64,000 bases of DNA from Rhodocyclaceae bacterium (GCA_028714035.1 JAQTNA010000001.1:150852-214851), one strand, 5' to 3'; positions 42,131 through 50,836 are shown, counted from the stretch's first letter. Program-made: numbers and translations. The notes: generated by a model from the letters alone, not told the origin.

Positions 42131-42970
42131 TCAAAGGTTGGCACGTATCCAGTTCCGCCACTGCGCCTGCAGGGCGGGGGTGACGGCACTGATGGCGGAG
42201 CGCTTCCACAGATCGTCGGCATCGAAGTCGTCATGGGTCAGGGTGCATAGGGCTCCGCCCGCCTCCTCCAGGATCAGGCGCCCTGCGGCGTAGTCCCAGA
42301 GCTTCTGGCCGCCGTGCAGGTGTACGTCGAGCCGGCCGGCCGCCACGTAGCACCACTCCAGGGCGCTTGAGCCGAAGTTGCGCTGGGAATAGTAGGGCGG
42401 GTGGGTCGCGAGCTTGTCGCTCAGAGGCTTGGCGATGCGCTTGAAATCCACCCCGGCTACGCAGTCCCCAAGGGCGGCAGGGGGCGTGCGCAAGGGCAGG
42501 GGGGTGCCGTTGAGCCAGGCGCCCCGGCCCCGTTCCGCATAGAAGGCCTCGTCGGTGGCCGGGTTGTACACCACGCCCTTCTCGCTCTTGCCCCCCTCCA
42601 TGTAGGCCACGGAAACGGCGAAGAAGGGGATGCCGTTGGCGAAATTGGTCGTGCCGTCTATGGGGTCCACGCACCAGAGCCCGTCCTGGCCCTGGCGCCA
42701 GAGTTCGTGCTGTTCCTCGCCGGTCATTTCCTCGCCCAGAACCGGCTTGTCGTTCAATTCCTTGAGGCGCTCGATGAGGGCGCATTGGGCGGCCAGGTCC
42801 ACTTCCGTGAGAAAGCTGCCGTCTGCCTTGCGGCTGCGTACCGCGCTCAGGTAGCGGGACATGATGACCCGCTGGGCGACATCCTTGACCGCGATCAGCG
42901 CCCGCTCCCAGTCGCGGGAGGCGCCGTCGAACTGGGACTGGGGCAGGGTGCCGCCGTTGGCCGGATTCAT
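42131..42970 (-). CDS. Inositol monophosphatase/CysQ-family phosphatase
   Basis: A 279-residue Mg-dependent phosphatase. The metal-binding motifs are [25 protein letters not shown] and, near the C-terminus, [17 protein letters not shown]. The family dephosphorylates inositol phosphate, fructose-1,6-bisphosphate or 3'-phosphoadenosine 5'-phosphate. The exact substrate cannot be told. A CysQ-like role would fit a sulfur organism. It lies 5 bp downstream of the thioredoxin-fold gene, and 11 bp upstream of the kinase gene. A three-gene transcription unit is likely. Confidence 0.9.
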   Translation of the reverse strand: MNPANGGTLPQSQFDGASRDWERALIAVKDVAQRVIMSRYLSAVRSRKADGSFLTEVDLAAQCALIERLKELNDKPVLGEEMTGEEQHELWRQGQDGLWCVDPIDGTTNFANGIPFFAVSVAYMEGGKSEKGVVYNPATDEAFYAERGRGAWLNGTPLPLRTPPAALGDCVAGVDFKRIAKPLSDKLATHPPYYSQRNFGSSALEWCYVAAGRLDVHLHGGQKLWDYAAGRLILEEAGGALCTLTHDDFDADDLWKRSAISAVTPALQAQWRNWIRANL

Positions 42971-42975
42971 CGCGC

Positions 42976-43533
42976 TCAGGATTCCTTCCACTTGATGGAG
43001 CAGCCCATGCTGGGAATCTGCTCCCGGGGGCCAAGGCCGGTGCGAGCCACCTGGGCCATGGCCTCGAACAGGTCTCGCCGCGTGTCTTCCGGGGCGGTCT
43101 CCTTCTTGGAGGCGTCCAGCCGGCCCCGGTACTGAAGTTCCAGGTCCCGGTTGAAGCCGAAGAAGTCCGGGGTGCATACCGCGCCATAGGCCCGGGCCAC
43201 TTCCTGCGTCTCGTCCATGACATAGGGGAAGGGGAAATCCTTGTCCCGGGCCACCCTTAGCATGGAATCGAAGGAGTCCTCGGGGTAATCGCCGGGGTCA
43301 TTGGGCATGATGGCGATGCAAGCGACCCCCAGGGCCTTCAACTCGCGCGCATCGCGCACGATGCGATCCAGAACGGCCTTGACGTAGGGACAGTGGTTGC
43401 AGATGAACATGACCAGGAGCCCGTTCGGCCCGCATGCCGACTCCAGCTTGTAGCGGCGGCCATCCACGCCGGGCAGATCAAAGTCGGGCGCCTTCCAGCC
43501 GAAATCGCAGATGGGGGTTTCCATACGAACCAT
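42976..43533 (-). CDS. Thioredoxin-fold AhpC/TSA-like redox protein
   Basis: A 185-residue soluble protein of the thioredoxin/peroxiredoxin superfamily. It begins with the peroxiredoxin-like APDFDLPGVDGRRYKLES. The redox motif is CNHCPYVKAVLDRIV (CxxCP), at about residue 45. The family is often annotated as thiol-disulfide isomerase or resA-like, and its substrate is unknown. It has no signal peptide. An in-frame ATG three codons in could also be the start. It precedes the phosphatase gene by 5 bp. Confidence 0.88.
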   Translation of the reverse strand: MVRMETPICDFGWKAPDFDLPGVDGRRYKLESACGPNGLLVMFICNHCPYVKAVLDRIVRDARELKALGVACIAIMPNDPGDYPEDSFDSMLRVARDKDFPFPYVMDETQEVARAYGAVCTPDFFGFNRDLELQYRGRLDASKKETAPEDTRRDLFEAMAQVARTGLGPREQIPSMGCSIKWKES

Positions 43534-43596
43534 GGGTGCCTCTCAGAAATGAATTGCGAGCCTATAATCCTCAAATTCGCGTTCGATGATAGCACG

Positions 43597-44325
43597 ATGG
43601 CCCCGCGCTTTTTCTGCCCCATGCCGCTCCTTGCCCACAGCACGGTGGACCTGCCGTCGACGGTGGCGCATCATGCGGAACGGGTCTTGCGCCTCGCCCC
43701 CGGCGATGCCCTGACCCTGTTCAACGGCGAGGGCGGCGAGTTCCCCGCCCGCTTGCTTGCCCTGGGCAAGGCGCCCAGGGCGGAACTGGGAGAATACATC
43801 CCGGATGACCGGGAGTCCCCGCTCCCGATCACCCTGGTGCAGTCCCTGGCCAGCGGCGACAAGATGGACTGGGTGCTGCAAAAGGCGGTGGAACTGGGTG
43901 CCTTTGCCATTGTCCCGGTGGCCAGTCAGCGCAGCGTGGTGAAGCTTTCCGGCGATCGGGCGCAGAAGCGGGTGGAGCACTGGCAGAAAATCGTTGCTTC
44001 CGCCTGCGAACAGTGCGGCCGCAACCGCCTGCCGGACGTGGCGGATCTGAGGCGCCTCGCGTCGCACATGGCCCAGGCGCCCGAGCCGGGCACCCTGCGC
44101 CTGATCCTGGCACCCGGCGCGGCATTGCGGCCCGCGGATTTGCCGCGGCCGGCCGCGGTGGAGTTGCTGGTGGGGCCGGAAGGCGGCTTCACCGAGGATG
44201 AGGTTCTGGCGGCGGGTGTCGCCGGTTACCGGGCGCTGCGCCTCGGCCCGCGCATCCTGCGCACCGAGACCGCGGGTCTGGCTGCCCTGACCGCCTTGCA
44301 AGTGCTGTGGGGTGATATGTCTTAG
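43597..44325 (+). CDS. rsmE: 16S rRNA m3U1498 methyltransferase RsmE
   Basis: A 242-residue SPOUT methyltransferase. The N-terminal PUA-like domain (HHAERVLRLAPGDALTLFNGEGGEF) is followed by the SPOUT core. The SAM-binding knot is seen in LLVGPEGGFTEDEV and LRLGPRILRTETAGLAAL. The start at 43597 gives the normal length (about 240). A TATAAT at 43563-43568 lies 29 bases before the ATG and may be its -10 box, though no clear -35 is seen. It is divergent from the thioredoxin-fold gene. Confidence 0.96.
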   Translation: MAPRFFCPMPLLAHSTVDLPSTVAHHAERVLRLAPGDALTLFNGEGGEFPARLLALGKAPRAELGEYIPDDRESPLPITLVQSLASGDKMDWVLQKAVELGAFAIVPVASQRSVVKLSGDRAQKRVEHWQKIVASACEQCGRNRLPDVADLRRLASHMAQAPEPGTLRLILAPGAALRPADLPRPAAVELLVGPEGGFTEDEVLAAGVAGYRALRLGPRILRTETAGLAALTALQVLWGDMS

Positions 44326-44329
44326 AACC

Positions 44330-44426
44330 AGTCGAGAGTGGAGAGTGGAGAGTCGAGTGCACAAGTTTCCGCGCCTCCGGCGCGCATGAATTGCTCCCCA
44401 CTACCCACTTCCCACTCTCCACTCAC
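44330..44426. repeat. Composite heptamer repeat element with GC hairpin (copy 3)
   Basis: The left arm has AGTCGAG, AGTGGAG, AGTGGAG, AGTCGAG. The centre holds CGCGCC-TCC-GGCGCG (about 44370-44384). The right arm has CCCACTA, CCCACTT, CCCACTC, TCCACTC. It fills the gap between rsmE and the phosphotransferase gene and ends 14 bases before the next ATG. Confidence 0.85.
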
Positions 44427-44440
44427 CGAAGGGGGCAAAC

Positions 44441-45925
44441 ATGTTCGAATCCGCGGAACTGGGCCACAAGATTTCCAAGGCCGATTACGACAAGGAAGTG
44501 CCCGATCTGCGGGCCGACCTGCTGGATGCCCAGTACGACATGGGCATGGCCCGGAAATTCCCGGTCATCATCCTGGTGGATGGGGTGGAGGGCGCCGGCA
44601 AGAGCGAGGTGGTGAACCTGCTCAACGCCTGGATGGACCCGCGCCACATCCTGACCCACGGCTTCGATCGTCCGTCCGACGAGCAGCGGGAGCGGCCCCT
44701 CATGTGGCGCTACTGGCAGGCCCTGCCGCCCAAGGGCAAGACTGCCATCCTGTTCCACAACTGGTACGCCGCGCCGCTGGAGAGCGGCCTTTCCGGCAAG
44801 TTCAAGGCGGCCCGGATGGAACAGCGTCTGGCCGAGATCAACCGTTTCGAGCGCATGCTGGCCGAGGAAGGCGCCCTGCTGCTGAAGTTCTGGTTCCACC
44901 TGTCCAAGGACGTGCAGAGGAAGCGCCTCAAGACCCTGGAGAAGACGCCGCTCACCCGCTGGCGCGTGCCGCCCGAGGCCTGGCGCCAGCACGAGAACTA
45001 CGAGGTGTTCCTCCAGGCGGCGGAACGGGTTCTGCGCCGCACCAGCACGGCCCACGCGCCCTGGATCGTGATAGACGGCAGCGACGACCGTTTCCGGGCC
45101 GTGAGTGCCGGGCGCATCCTGCTGGGTGCCATGAGGAAGCGCCTGGAGCTGGCTTCGAAAGGCTTCCAGCCCCGCTCCGCCTCGGCGCCCCTGCCGCCGG
45201 TGGTGGACAACCGGGACGTGCTGAACGCCCTGGATCTCTCGCAGAAACTGCCCAAGAAGAAGTACGCCGAGGAACTGGAGACCTGGCAGGGCCGGCTGAA
45301 CCAGTTGAGCCGGGACGCGCGTTTCCGGCAGCGTGGCCTGGTGCTGGTGTTCGAGGGGGTGGATGCCGCCGGCAAGGGCAGCACCATCCGGCGCCTGACC
45401 GGCGCCCTGGATGCCCGGCAATACCGGGTGGTGCCCATCGCCGCGCCCACCGAGGAAGAGAAGGTCCAGCCCTATCTCTGGCGCTTCTGGCGCCATCTGC
45501 CGCGCCTGGGCGGCATCACCATTTTCGATCGCTCCTGGTACGGACGGGTGCTGGTGGAAAGGGTGGAAGGTTTCTGCGTCGAAGCGGAGTGGATGCGCGC
45601 CTACAGCGAAATCAACGATTTCGAGGACCAGATGAGCACCCACGGCATCATCGTCGCCAAGTTCTGGATGCACATCAGCCAGGAGGAGCAGTTGCGCCGC
45701 TTCAAGGAGCGGGAGGACACCCGCTTCAAGCGCTTCAAGATCACGCCGGAGGACTGGCGCAACCGGGAACGCTGGCCCGAGTACGAGCGGGCGGTGTGCG
45801 ACATGGTGGACCGCACCAGCACCGATCGCGCCCCCTGGACCCTGGTGGAGGCCGAAGACAAGTTCTTCGCCCGGGTCAAGGTGTTGAAGTCCCTGTGCCA
45901 GCGGCTGGAACAGGCGATGGACTGA
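44441..45925 (+). CDS. pap: Polyphosphate:AMP phosphotransferase (tandem PPK2)
   Basis: A 494-residue class II PPK2-family enzyme that phosphorylates AMP to ADP with polyphosphate. Two PPK2 domains are fused. Each has its own P-loop: LVDGVEGAGKSEV (about residue 46) and VFEGVDAAGKGSTI (about residue 306). Walker B-like segments follow (the second is IFDRSWYGRVLVERVEGF). The second domain is the better conserved catalytic one. Length is typical for the two-domain form. It implies polyphosphate storage next to the PHA capacity shown by phaC. Confidence 0.94.
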   Translation: MFESAELGHKISKADYDKEVPDLRADLLDAQYDMGMARKFPVIILVDGVEGAGKSEVVNLLNAWMDPRHILTHGFDRPSDEQRERPLMWRYWQALPPKGKTAILFHNWYAAPLESGLSGKFKAARMEQRLAEINRFERMLAEEGALLLKFWFHLSKDVQRKRLKTLEKTPLTRWRVPPEAWRQHENYEVFLQAAERVLRRTSTAHAPWIVIDGSDDRFRAVSAGRILLGAMRKRLELASKGFQPRSASAPLPPVVDNRDVLNALDLSQKLPKKKYAEELETWQGRLNQLSRDARFRQRGLVLVFEGVDAAGKGSTIRRLTGALDARQYRVVPIAAPTEEEKVQPYLWRFWRHLPRLGGITIFDRSWYGRVLVERVEGFCVEAEWMRAYSEINDFEDQMSTHGIIVAKFWMHISQEEQLRRFKEREDTRFKRFKITPEDWRNRERWPEYERAVCDMVDRTSTDRAPWTLVEAEDKFFARVKVLKSLCQRLEQAMD

Positions 45926-45942
45926 AAACCAAACAAACCTCA

Positions 45943-45980
45943 CCGCAGAGGCGCGAAGGCGCAAAGGGCCGCAAAGGAAG
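45943..45980. repeat. Octamer repeat array, plus orientation
   Basis: Degenerate units CGCAGAGG, CGCGAAGG, CGCAAAGG and then GCCGCAAAGG follow the pap stop codon by 17 bases. A related array in the opposite orientation lies at 47181-47217, on the other side of higBA. Confidence 0.7.
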
Positions 45981-46206
45981 TCCCCTACCGGCCCTTGTTT
46001 TGCCGTTGTCGGGCCGGAGACGGCCATTTGCCGTCATCGCCAGGGTCAAAAAGCCACGCCAATGAATGTCGGCTCCATCACCAGAAGCTTCCATTCGGGG
46101 ACGAGCGTCGGCCGCAGCTCCGCGGCCATTCCGGGCATTCCCGTATTAGTTGGTCCCTGGCTTACAGCTTGCTGGATTTGATCAGAGTGGAATGACGCTG
46201 CACACG
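45981..46206. other. Intergenic region without a recognisable gene
   Basis: An inverted repeat CCGGCCC (45988) and GGGCCGG (46011) with a long loop could be a weak transcription-end structure for pap. Nothing else is evident before the higB promoter. Confidence 0.4.
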
Positions 46207-46234
46207 TTGACATGTCCCAATACGGGACTAGAAT
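46207..46234 (+). promoter_or_regulatory. higBA promoter with embedded operator
   Basis: TTGACA (46207-46212) and TAGAAT (46229-46234) are 16 bases apart. Between them is the perfect dyad GTCCC-AATAC-GGGAC (46214-46228). The higB ATG is only 7 bases after the -10 box, so the transcript is nearly leaderless. Antitoxin binding to the dyad would block the promoter. Confidence 0.7.
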
Positions 46235-46240
46235 CGCGCC

Positions 46241-46546
46241 ATGCACATCGTCGCCGTTAAATTCCTGCGAGATTTCTGGGAGCAACACCCGGATGCGGAA
46301 CCCGCCCTCAAGTCATGGGTGGATGAAGCCAAGAAGGCAAAATGGGCACTACCAGTAGGGATCAAGGAGCAATACAGGAGCGCCAGCATCCTCAAGAATC
46401 GTCGGGTAGTGTTCAACATCAAGGGTAACGACTACCGTCTGGTGGTGTCTGTTGCCTACCACTACCAAGCGGTTTACGTAAAGTTCATCGGCACGCACAA
46501 AGAATACGACGCGATTGACGCCGAAACCGTCGAAATGGAGGTTTGA
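46241..46546 (+). CDS. higB: HigB-type mRNA interferase toxin
   Basis: A 101-residue RelE-fold toxin of the HigB group. Signatures are LRDFWEQHPDAEPALKSWVDEAKKAKW and the core NRRVVFNIKGNDYRLVVSVAYHYQAVYVKFIGTHKEYD. The family cleaves mRNA on the ribosome. The toxin gene comes first, as is usual for higBA. The antitoxin starts 2 bases after its stop. Confidence 0.93.
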   Translation: MHIVAVKFLRDFWEQHPDAEPALKSWVDEAKKAKWALPVGIKEQYRSASILKNRRVVFNIKGNDYRLVVSVAYHYQAVYVKFIGTHKEYDAIDAETVEMEV

Positions 46547-46548
46547 CT

Positions 46549-46929
46549 ATGGAAATTCGACCGATTCGCACCGAAGAGGACTACAAGGCTGCTCTCCGTC
46601 AGGTTTCTGCGTATTTCGACAATGAGCCAATTCCGGGTAGCCCGGATGGCGACCGCTTTGATGTGTTGATCACACTTACCGAAGCCTACGAGGCCAAGCA
46701 CTACCCAATTGACCTGCCCGATCCGGTGGAAGCCATCAAGTTCCGCATGGAGCAGGCGGGCCTTACCCCGAAGGATCTGGTGCCCGTCATCGGCAAACTG
46801 AATCGTGTTTACGAGGTATTGAACCGAAAGCGCCCACTGACCCTCAACATGATCTGGAAACTCCATCAGAAGTTGGGCATTCCGGCAGAGAGCCTGATCA
46901 AGCCTCCGAAGCTGCCGCTGGCAGCCTGA
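46549..46929 (+). CDS. higA: HigA-type antitoxin
   Basis: A 126-residue antitoxin with an N-terminal acidic region (IRPIRTEEDYKAALRQVSAYF) and a C-terminal XRE helix-turn-helix (EAIKFRMEQAGLTPKDLVPVIGKLNRVYEVLNRKRPLT). This is the long HigA form that neutralises HigB and represses the operon. The ATG at 46549 is preferred over a TTG two codons earlier. It would bind the dyad inside the promoter. Confidence 0.93.
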   Translation: MEIRPIRTEEDYKAALRQVSAYFDNEPIPGSPDGDRFDVLITLTEAYEAKHYPIDLPDPVEAIKFRMEQAGLTPKDLVPVIGKLNRVYEVLNRKRPLTLNMIWKLHQKLGIPAESLIKPPKLPLAA

Positions 46930-47180
46930 CTAACTTTTTCCTCGGTTTCACTATGCGGGTTGTCTCTGATTTCGGAAATTGAGCGGCGGCCAAAGGGCGG
47001 GGGGCATCGTCCGAAGGGCTATGAACCGGGCTTTCACTCGCTCAGCTTGACCCCTATCGTTCCGGCCGATGCGCAGGCGGCGACGGAACCTTGGCAAGTG
47101 GCGGCTCAACCCCACATGACAGACAGCCATCACGGCGAGCACCAGATGGCTCTTTTGGGTCGTTCCCCTTTAGTTCCTGG
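46930..47180. other. Intergenic region after higA without a recognisable gene
   Basis: No convincing reading frame or RNA gene is seen. The short frames present have no family features. The region leads into the repeats at 47181-47217 and 47238-47323. Confidence 0.4.
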
Positions 47181-47217
47181 CTTTTCTTTGCGGCCCTTCG
47201 CGCCTTTGGGGTGAGGT
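47181..47217. repeat. Octamer repeat array, minus orientation
   Basis: Read on the minus strand it gives CCTCACCCCAAAGG, CGCGAAGG, GCCGCAAAG. It is the inverted counterpart of the array at 45943-45980, so the two bracket the higBA genes. Confidence 0.7.
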
Positions 47218-47237
47218 TTTTGCCCTGCCGACACCGT

Positions 47238-47323
47238 GAAAGTCGCGTCAGCGACTCACGACGCTCCCCTCGCCCGCTCCGGGAGAGGGGCGGGGGGGTG
47301 AGGGAGACCGTCATGGCTTTCAT
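47238..47323. repeat. Dispersed repeat of about 86 bp (copy 1, inverted relative to copy 2)
   Basis: Its reverse complement aligns along its whole length with 57391-57478. Shared blocks include ATGAAAGCCATG at one end, CCCTCACCCCC and CCCCTCTCCCG in the middle, then GCGAGGGGAGCGTCG, and CGCGACTTTCA at the other end. It ends 30 bases from the ntrX stop codon. Confidence 0.85.
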
Positions 47324-47353
47324 GCACCGGGGTGGCCCCTAAAGCCATGACGG

Positions 47354-48613
47354 TCAGTCTCTCTTGCCCACGTCCAGCCCCAGGGCCTTGAGCTTCCTGT
47401 AGAGGTGGGTGCGCTCCAGGCCGGCCTTTTCCGCCAGGCGCGCCATGTTGCCGTCTAGACGCAGGTGGTGCTCGAAATAGAGGCGCTCGAAGGCCTCCCG
47501 GGCCTCCCGCAGAGGCAGGTCCAGGGGCAGGACGCTGCCCGCGGCGTCTGCCCCGGTGTCCGCCGGCCGGATTTCGGGCGCCAGGAGCCGCCGCACATCC
47601 TCCTCGCCGATCTCCTCTTCCAGGGCGGACAGGGCCAGGGAACGCACCGTTCCCTGCAATTCCCCGTAGCCGCCGGGCCAATCCCGGTTGCGCAGGGCAT
47701 TCATGGCCGCGGTGGTCAGGCGCCGTTCGGGCACCTGCTCGGTGGCCACCAGTTGCGCCAGGATCTGGCCCGAGATTTCCGGCACGTCGTCCCGCAAATC
47801 CGCCAGCGTGGGGAGGAGCAGCCAGGCCTGGTGCAGTCGGGCCAGCAGGTTCTCGTCCCAGCCCAGGGCCGCCAGTTCCTCCTGGCTGTGGCTGGTGGCG
47901 ACCAACAGGTGCTGGCCGTATTTCTCCAGCCCGGCCAGGGCGAAGGCCAGGTTTTTCTGTTGCGTGCGGGAAAGCTGGGCCAGTTCCGGCACGAACAGCA
48001 CGCCATCCCGGGTGGTCTCCAGCACCTTCGCCTCCAGCATGCCGGTCTGCTCGGCAAGATCGAGCAGACCCTTGCCGGCGGGGCGCAGGCTGTGGGCGCA
48101 CAGGTCGGCCAGGCCGCTCCCGGCGGGGCGGGACTTGAGCAGGATGACGCGGCTGCCCGCCGCCATTTGTTCCAGGCGCTTCCTGAGATCCCGCAGCAGG
48201 GCGGAACGGGCGAAGGCGGCCAGGGTCAGCTCGCCGCCGAGCTGGGCCGGGGCCTGGGCCAGGGCGCGCTTCACCGCCGACAGGAGCTTCTGCAGGGAGA
48301 TGGGCTTTTCCAGGAAGTCCTGGGCGCCGATGCGGGTCGCCTCCACCGCCGTGTCTATGGTGCCGTGGCCGGACATCATCACCACCGGCATGGTGAGCTG
48401 GCCGCCGGCCGCCCATTCCTTGAGCAGGGTCACGCCGTCGGTGTCGGGCATCCAGATGTCCAGCAGCACCAGGTCGGGGCGGGCGCTGTGGCGCTCGTGG
48501 CGCGCCGCCGCTGCATTCGCGGCCAGCACCACGTCGTGCCCTTCGTCCAGCAGGATCTCGGAGAGCAATTCCCGTATGCCGACTTCGTCATCCACTACCA
48601 GTATGCGTGCCAT
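47354..48613 (-). CDS. ntrX: NtrX-like response regulator with degenerate AAA+ domain
   Basis: A 419-residue regulator paired with the NtrY kinase. The receiver domain is intact (LVVDDEVGIREL, LVLLDIWMPDTDG, FLEKPIS). The central region keeps the length of a sigma-54 AAA+ domain but has lost its motifs. The Walker A loop is replaced by VILLKSRPAGSG, and the GAFTGA loop that contacts sigma-54 is absent. The C-terminal Fis-type helix-turn-helix is good (GNMARLAEKAGLERTHLYRKLKALGLD). It probably binds DNA but does not activate sigma-54 in the usual way. Confidence 0.88.
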   Translation of the reverse strand: MARILVVDDEVGIRELLSEILLDEGHDVVLAANAAAARHERHSARPDLVLLDIWMPDTDGVTLLKEWAAGGQLTMPVVMMSGHGTIDTAVEATRIGAQDFLEKPISLQKLLSAVKRALAQAPAQLGGELTLAAFARSALLRDLRKRLEQMAAGSRVILLKSRPAGSGLADLCAHSLRPAGKGLLDLAEQTGMLEAKVLETTRDGVLFVPELAQLSRTQQKNLAFALAGLEKYGQHLLVATSHSQEELAALGWDENLLARLHQAWLLLPTLADLRDDVPEISGQILAQLVATEQVPERRLTTAAMNALRNRDWPGGYGELQGTVRSLALSALEEEIGEEDVRRLLAPEIRPADTGADAAGSVLPLDLPLREAREAFERLYFEHHLRLDGNMARLAEKAGLERTHLYRKLKALGLDVGKRD

Positions 48614-48617
48614 GCGT

Positions 48618-48684
48618 CAGTTATCAGTTGTCAGTTGTCAGTTGTCAGTTGCCAGTTGCCAGTTGCCAGTTGCCAGTTGCCAGA
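48618..48684. repeat. Heptamer tandem repeat between ntrY and ntrX
   Basis: One TCAGTTA, four TCAGTTG and four CCAGTTG units are followed by a partial unit, about 9.5 copies of a 7-bp period. It lies 5 bases from the ntrX start on its upstream side, in the 114-bp gap to ntrY. Confidence 0.95.
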
Positions 48685-48727
48685 GATTCAGGGCGCGCAT
48701 TGCGTGCCGAAATTTTCCGCTCACCGC

Positions 48728-50836
48728 TTACCGCTCGCCGGAAGTTGCAAGGGGCAGGTCCACCCGGACTTCCGCTCCCCGGGGCTCCCGATTGTCCAGG
48801 CTGATGTGGCCGTGGTGTTCGTCTACGATCTTCTTGACGATGGCCAGGCCCAGGCCCGTCCCCTTGGCCTTGGTGGTGACGTAGGGCTCGAAGGCCCGGC
48901 CGAGTATCTCCCGGGGGAAACCCGTGCCGTTGTCCGCCACCACCAGCAGGGCACGTCCGCCCTCCGCCCGGGAGGACAGGCTGATGCGGGGCTGCTCCGT
49001 TCCGGCCAGGGCGTCCTCAGCATTCTGCAGGAGATTGTGGATCAGCTGCCGCAGCTGGCCCGCGTCGCCCGCCACCGGCGGCAGTTCCGCCGCCAAGTCC
49101 AGGGTGATGTGGGCCTGGGCCGCCTCGTATAGGCCCAGCACGTCCCGCACCACCTGGTTGAGGGACAGGGGCGAGAGCTGGGGCGCGGGCAGGCGGGCGT
49201 AGTCGCGGAAGGCGTTGACCATGTCCCGCATGGCCTCCACCTGGCTGACGATGGTGGCGGTGGAGCGGACGAGCATGGCACGGTCGGCGTTGTCCAGCTT
49301 CTCCGCCAGCTTGTGTTCCAGGCGTTCGGCGGAAAGCTGGATGGGGGTGAGCGGGTTCTTGATCTCGTGGGCCAGCCGTCGCGCCACCTCGCCCCAGGCC
49401 GCGGAGCGCTGGGCGGCGATGAGCTGGGTGATGTCGTCGAATACCACCACGTAGCCGCCACCCGGTCCGGGCAGGCGCGAGCCCCGCACCAGCAGCACCT
49501 GCGGCAGGGCACCCTGCAATTCCAGCTCCTGGTGCCATTCCGCCGACCCGTCCTGGAAACCCCCGACGATGGCTTCCACCAGCGGTGCAAAGCGCGGCCA
49601 TTCTTCCAGGGGACAATCCCGCAGATCCTCCAGGCTGTCCTTCAACACGGACTTGGCCCCCAGGTTGCAGGCGCGCAGGTGGAAACTGCCATCGAAGGCC
49701 AGCACCCCGGCCGAGAGGTTGGCGAGCACGCTTTCCAGGAAGGCGCGGGCCGTTTCCGTTTCCGCCCGGCTTTTTTCCGCCACGCCGCGGGCATCCTCCA
49801 GTTGTCGGGTCATCTTGCTGAAGGACTGGGTCAGCGTGCCCAGTTCATCGCTGCCGGCCAGGGCCTGGCGCGGGCTGAAGTCCCCCTGGGCCACGGCGCG
49901 GGTGCCTTCGGCCAGGATGGACAGCGGTGCGGACAGGCGCCGGGACAGGACGAAGGCTGCCGCCATGGCCGCCAGCAGGGCCAGGAGCAGGGTCAGGGTG
50001 AGGGTCAGGGTGTAGATGCGCTTGATGCCCTGGCGCGCCAGGGACAACTCCTGGTAGTCGCGATAGACGGACTGCACGCTCTCGGCGCTCTTGGCGATGG
50101 CGGCCGGCACCGGCTGTACCAGTTGCAGCACCCGGTCCTCCGCCGCCAGGGACATCCCGCCGCTCACGGGGAACAGCACCCGCACCAGGAGGCCGGTGGC
50201 CGCCTCGCCCTCCACCGCCCGATAGCCCTGGCTCTGGCGACCCTGGCGCAGCAGGCCGGGCGGGGGCATGTTCGGCAGCAGGATCCTGTCGGCGGAGCTG
50301 TTGGCCAGGATGCGGCCGGACAGGGAGAACACCGTGGCATTGGCGATTCCGGCCTGCTCCCGCAGTCGGTCCAGCATGCGGGGCAGGCTGCTCTCGCTGG
50401 CGTAGCCCAGATCCAGCGCCATGGCGCGCCCCTTGGCGGACAGGTCGGTCTGGAGGTAATCCAGGGCGTTCCTGCCCAGTTCCAGGCCGCCGTCCAGGGC
50501 CGCGTCCACCCGGACATCGAACCAGGAATCTATGCTCTTCACGGCGAACTGCATGGACACCCCGTACACCAGGGCGCCCGGCAGCACCGCCATGAGGGCG
50601 AACATCAAGAGCAGCCGATAGGTGAGGCGCGAGCCGAACACCCGGGCGCGCACCTCGCGCCAGAGCTTCCTGAGTTCGTAGACCACCACGCCGAACAGCA
50701 CGACCGCCGCCGCGGCGTTCATGGCCAGGAGCAGGGGGTAGTAGTGGGCGAACAGGGCCGTGTTGGCACTGGCGGTGGCCAGCAGGAAGACCAGGATGGC
50801 GCCCAGAGCCGCCGCCACGGCGACCAGATACCTCAT
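48728..50836 (-). CDS. ntrY: NtrY-like membrane sensor histidine kinase
   Basis: A 702-residue kinase. Several N-terminal membrane helices (residues 1-100) and an extracytoplasmic segment are followed by a helix at about 280, a HAMP domain (SAPLSILAEGTRAVAQGDF), a PAS domain (AFLESVLANLSAGVLAFDG) and the kinase (RRLAHEIKNPLTPIQLSAERL, LIHNLLQNAEDAL, DNGTGFPRE, GTGLGLAIVKKIVDEHHG). The start at 50836 overlaps the DUF4390 stop (ATGA). The stop codon TAA lies inside a heptamer repeat. It probably senses redox or nitrogen state. Confidence 0.92.
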   Translation of the reverse strand: MRYLVAVAAALGAILVFLLATASANTALFAHYYPLLLAMNAAAAVVLFGVVVYELRKLWREVRARVFGSRLTYRLLLMFALMAVLPGALVYGVSMQFAVKSIDSWFDVRVDAALDGGLELGRNALDYLQTDLSAKGRAMALDLGYASESSLPRMLDRLREQAGIANATVFSLSGRILANSSADRILLPNMPPPGLLRQGRQSQGYRAVEGEAATGLLVRVLFPVSGGMSLAAEDRVLQLVQPVPAAIAKSAESVQSVYRDYQELSLARQGIKRIYTLTLTLTLLLALLAAMAAAFVLSRRLSAPLSILAEGTRAVAQGDFSPRQALAGSDELGTLTQSFSKMTRQLEDARGVAEKSRAETETARAFLESVLANLSAGVLAFDGSFHLRACNLGAKSVLKDSLEDLRDCPLEEWPRFAPLVEAIVGGFQDGSAEWHQELELQGALPQVLLVRGSRLPGPGGGYVVVFDDITQLIAAQRSAAWGEVARRLAHEIKNPLTPIQLSAERLEHKLAEKLDNADRAMLVRSTATIVSQVEAMRDMVNAFRDYARLPAPQLSPLSLNQVVRDVLGLYEAAQAHITLDLAAELPPVAGDAGQLRQLIHNLLQNAEDALAGTEQPRISLSSRAEGGRALLVVADNGTGFPREILGRAFEPYVTTKAKGTGLGLAIVKKIVDEHHGHISLDNREPRGAEVRVDLPLATSGER

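Noticed and set aside
48618..48684. CRISPR array
   Set aside because: The units are 7 bp, contiguous and without spacers, so this is a tandem repeat and not a CRISPR.
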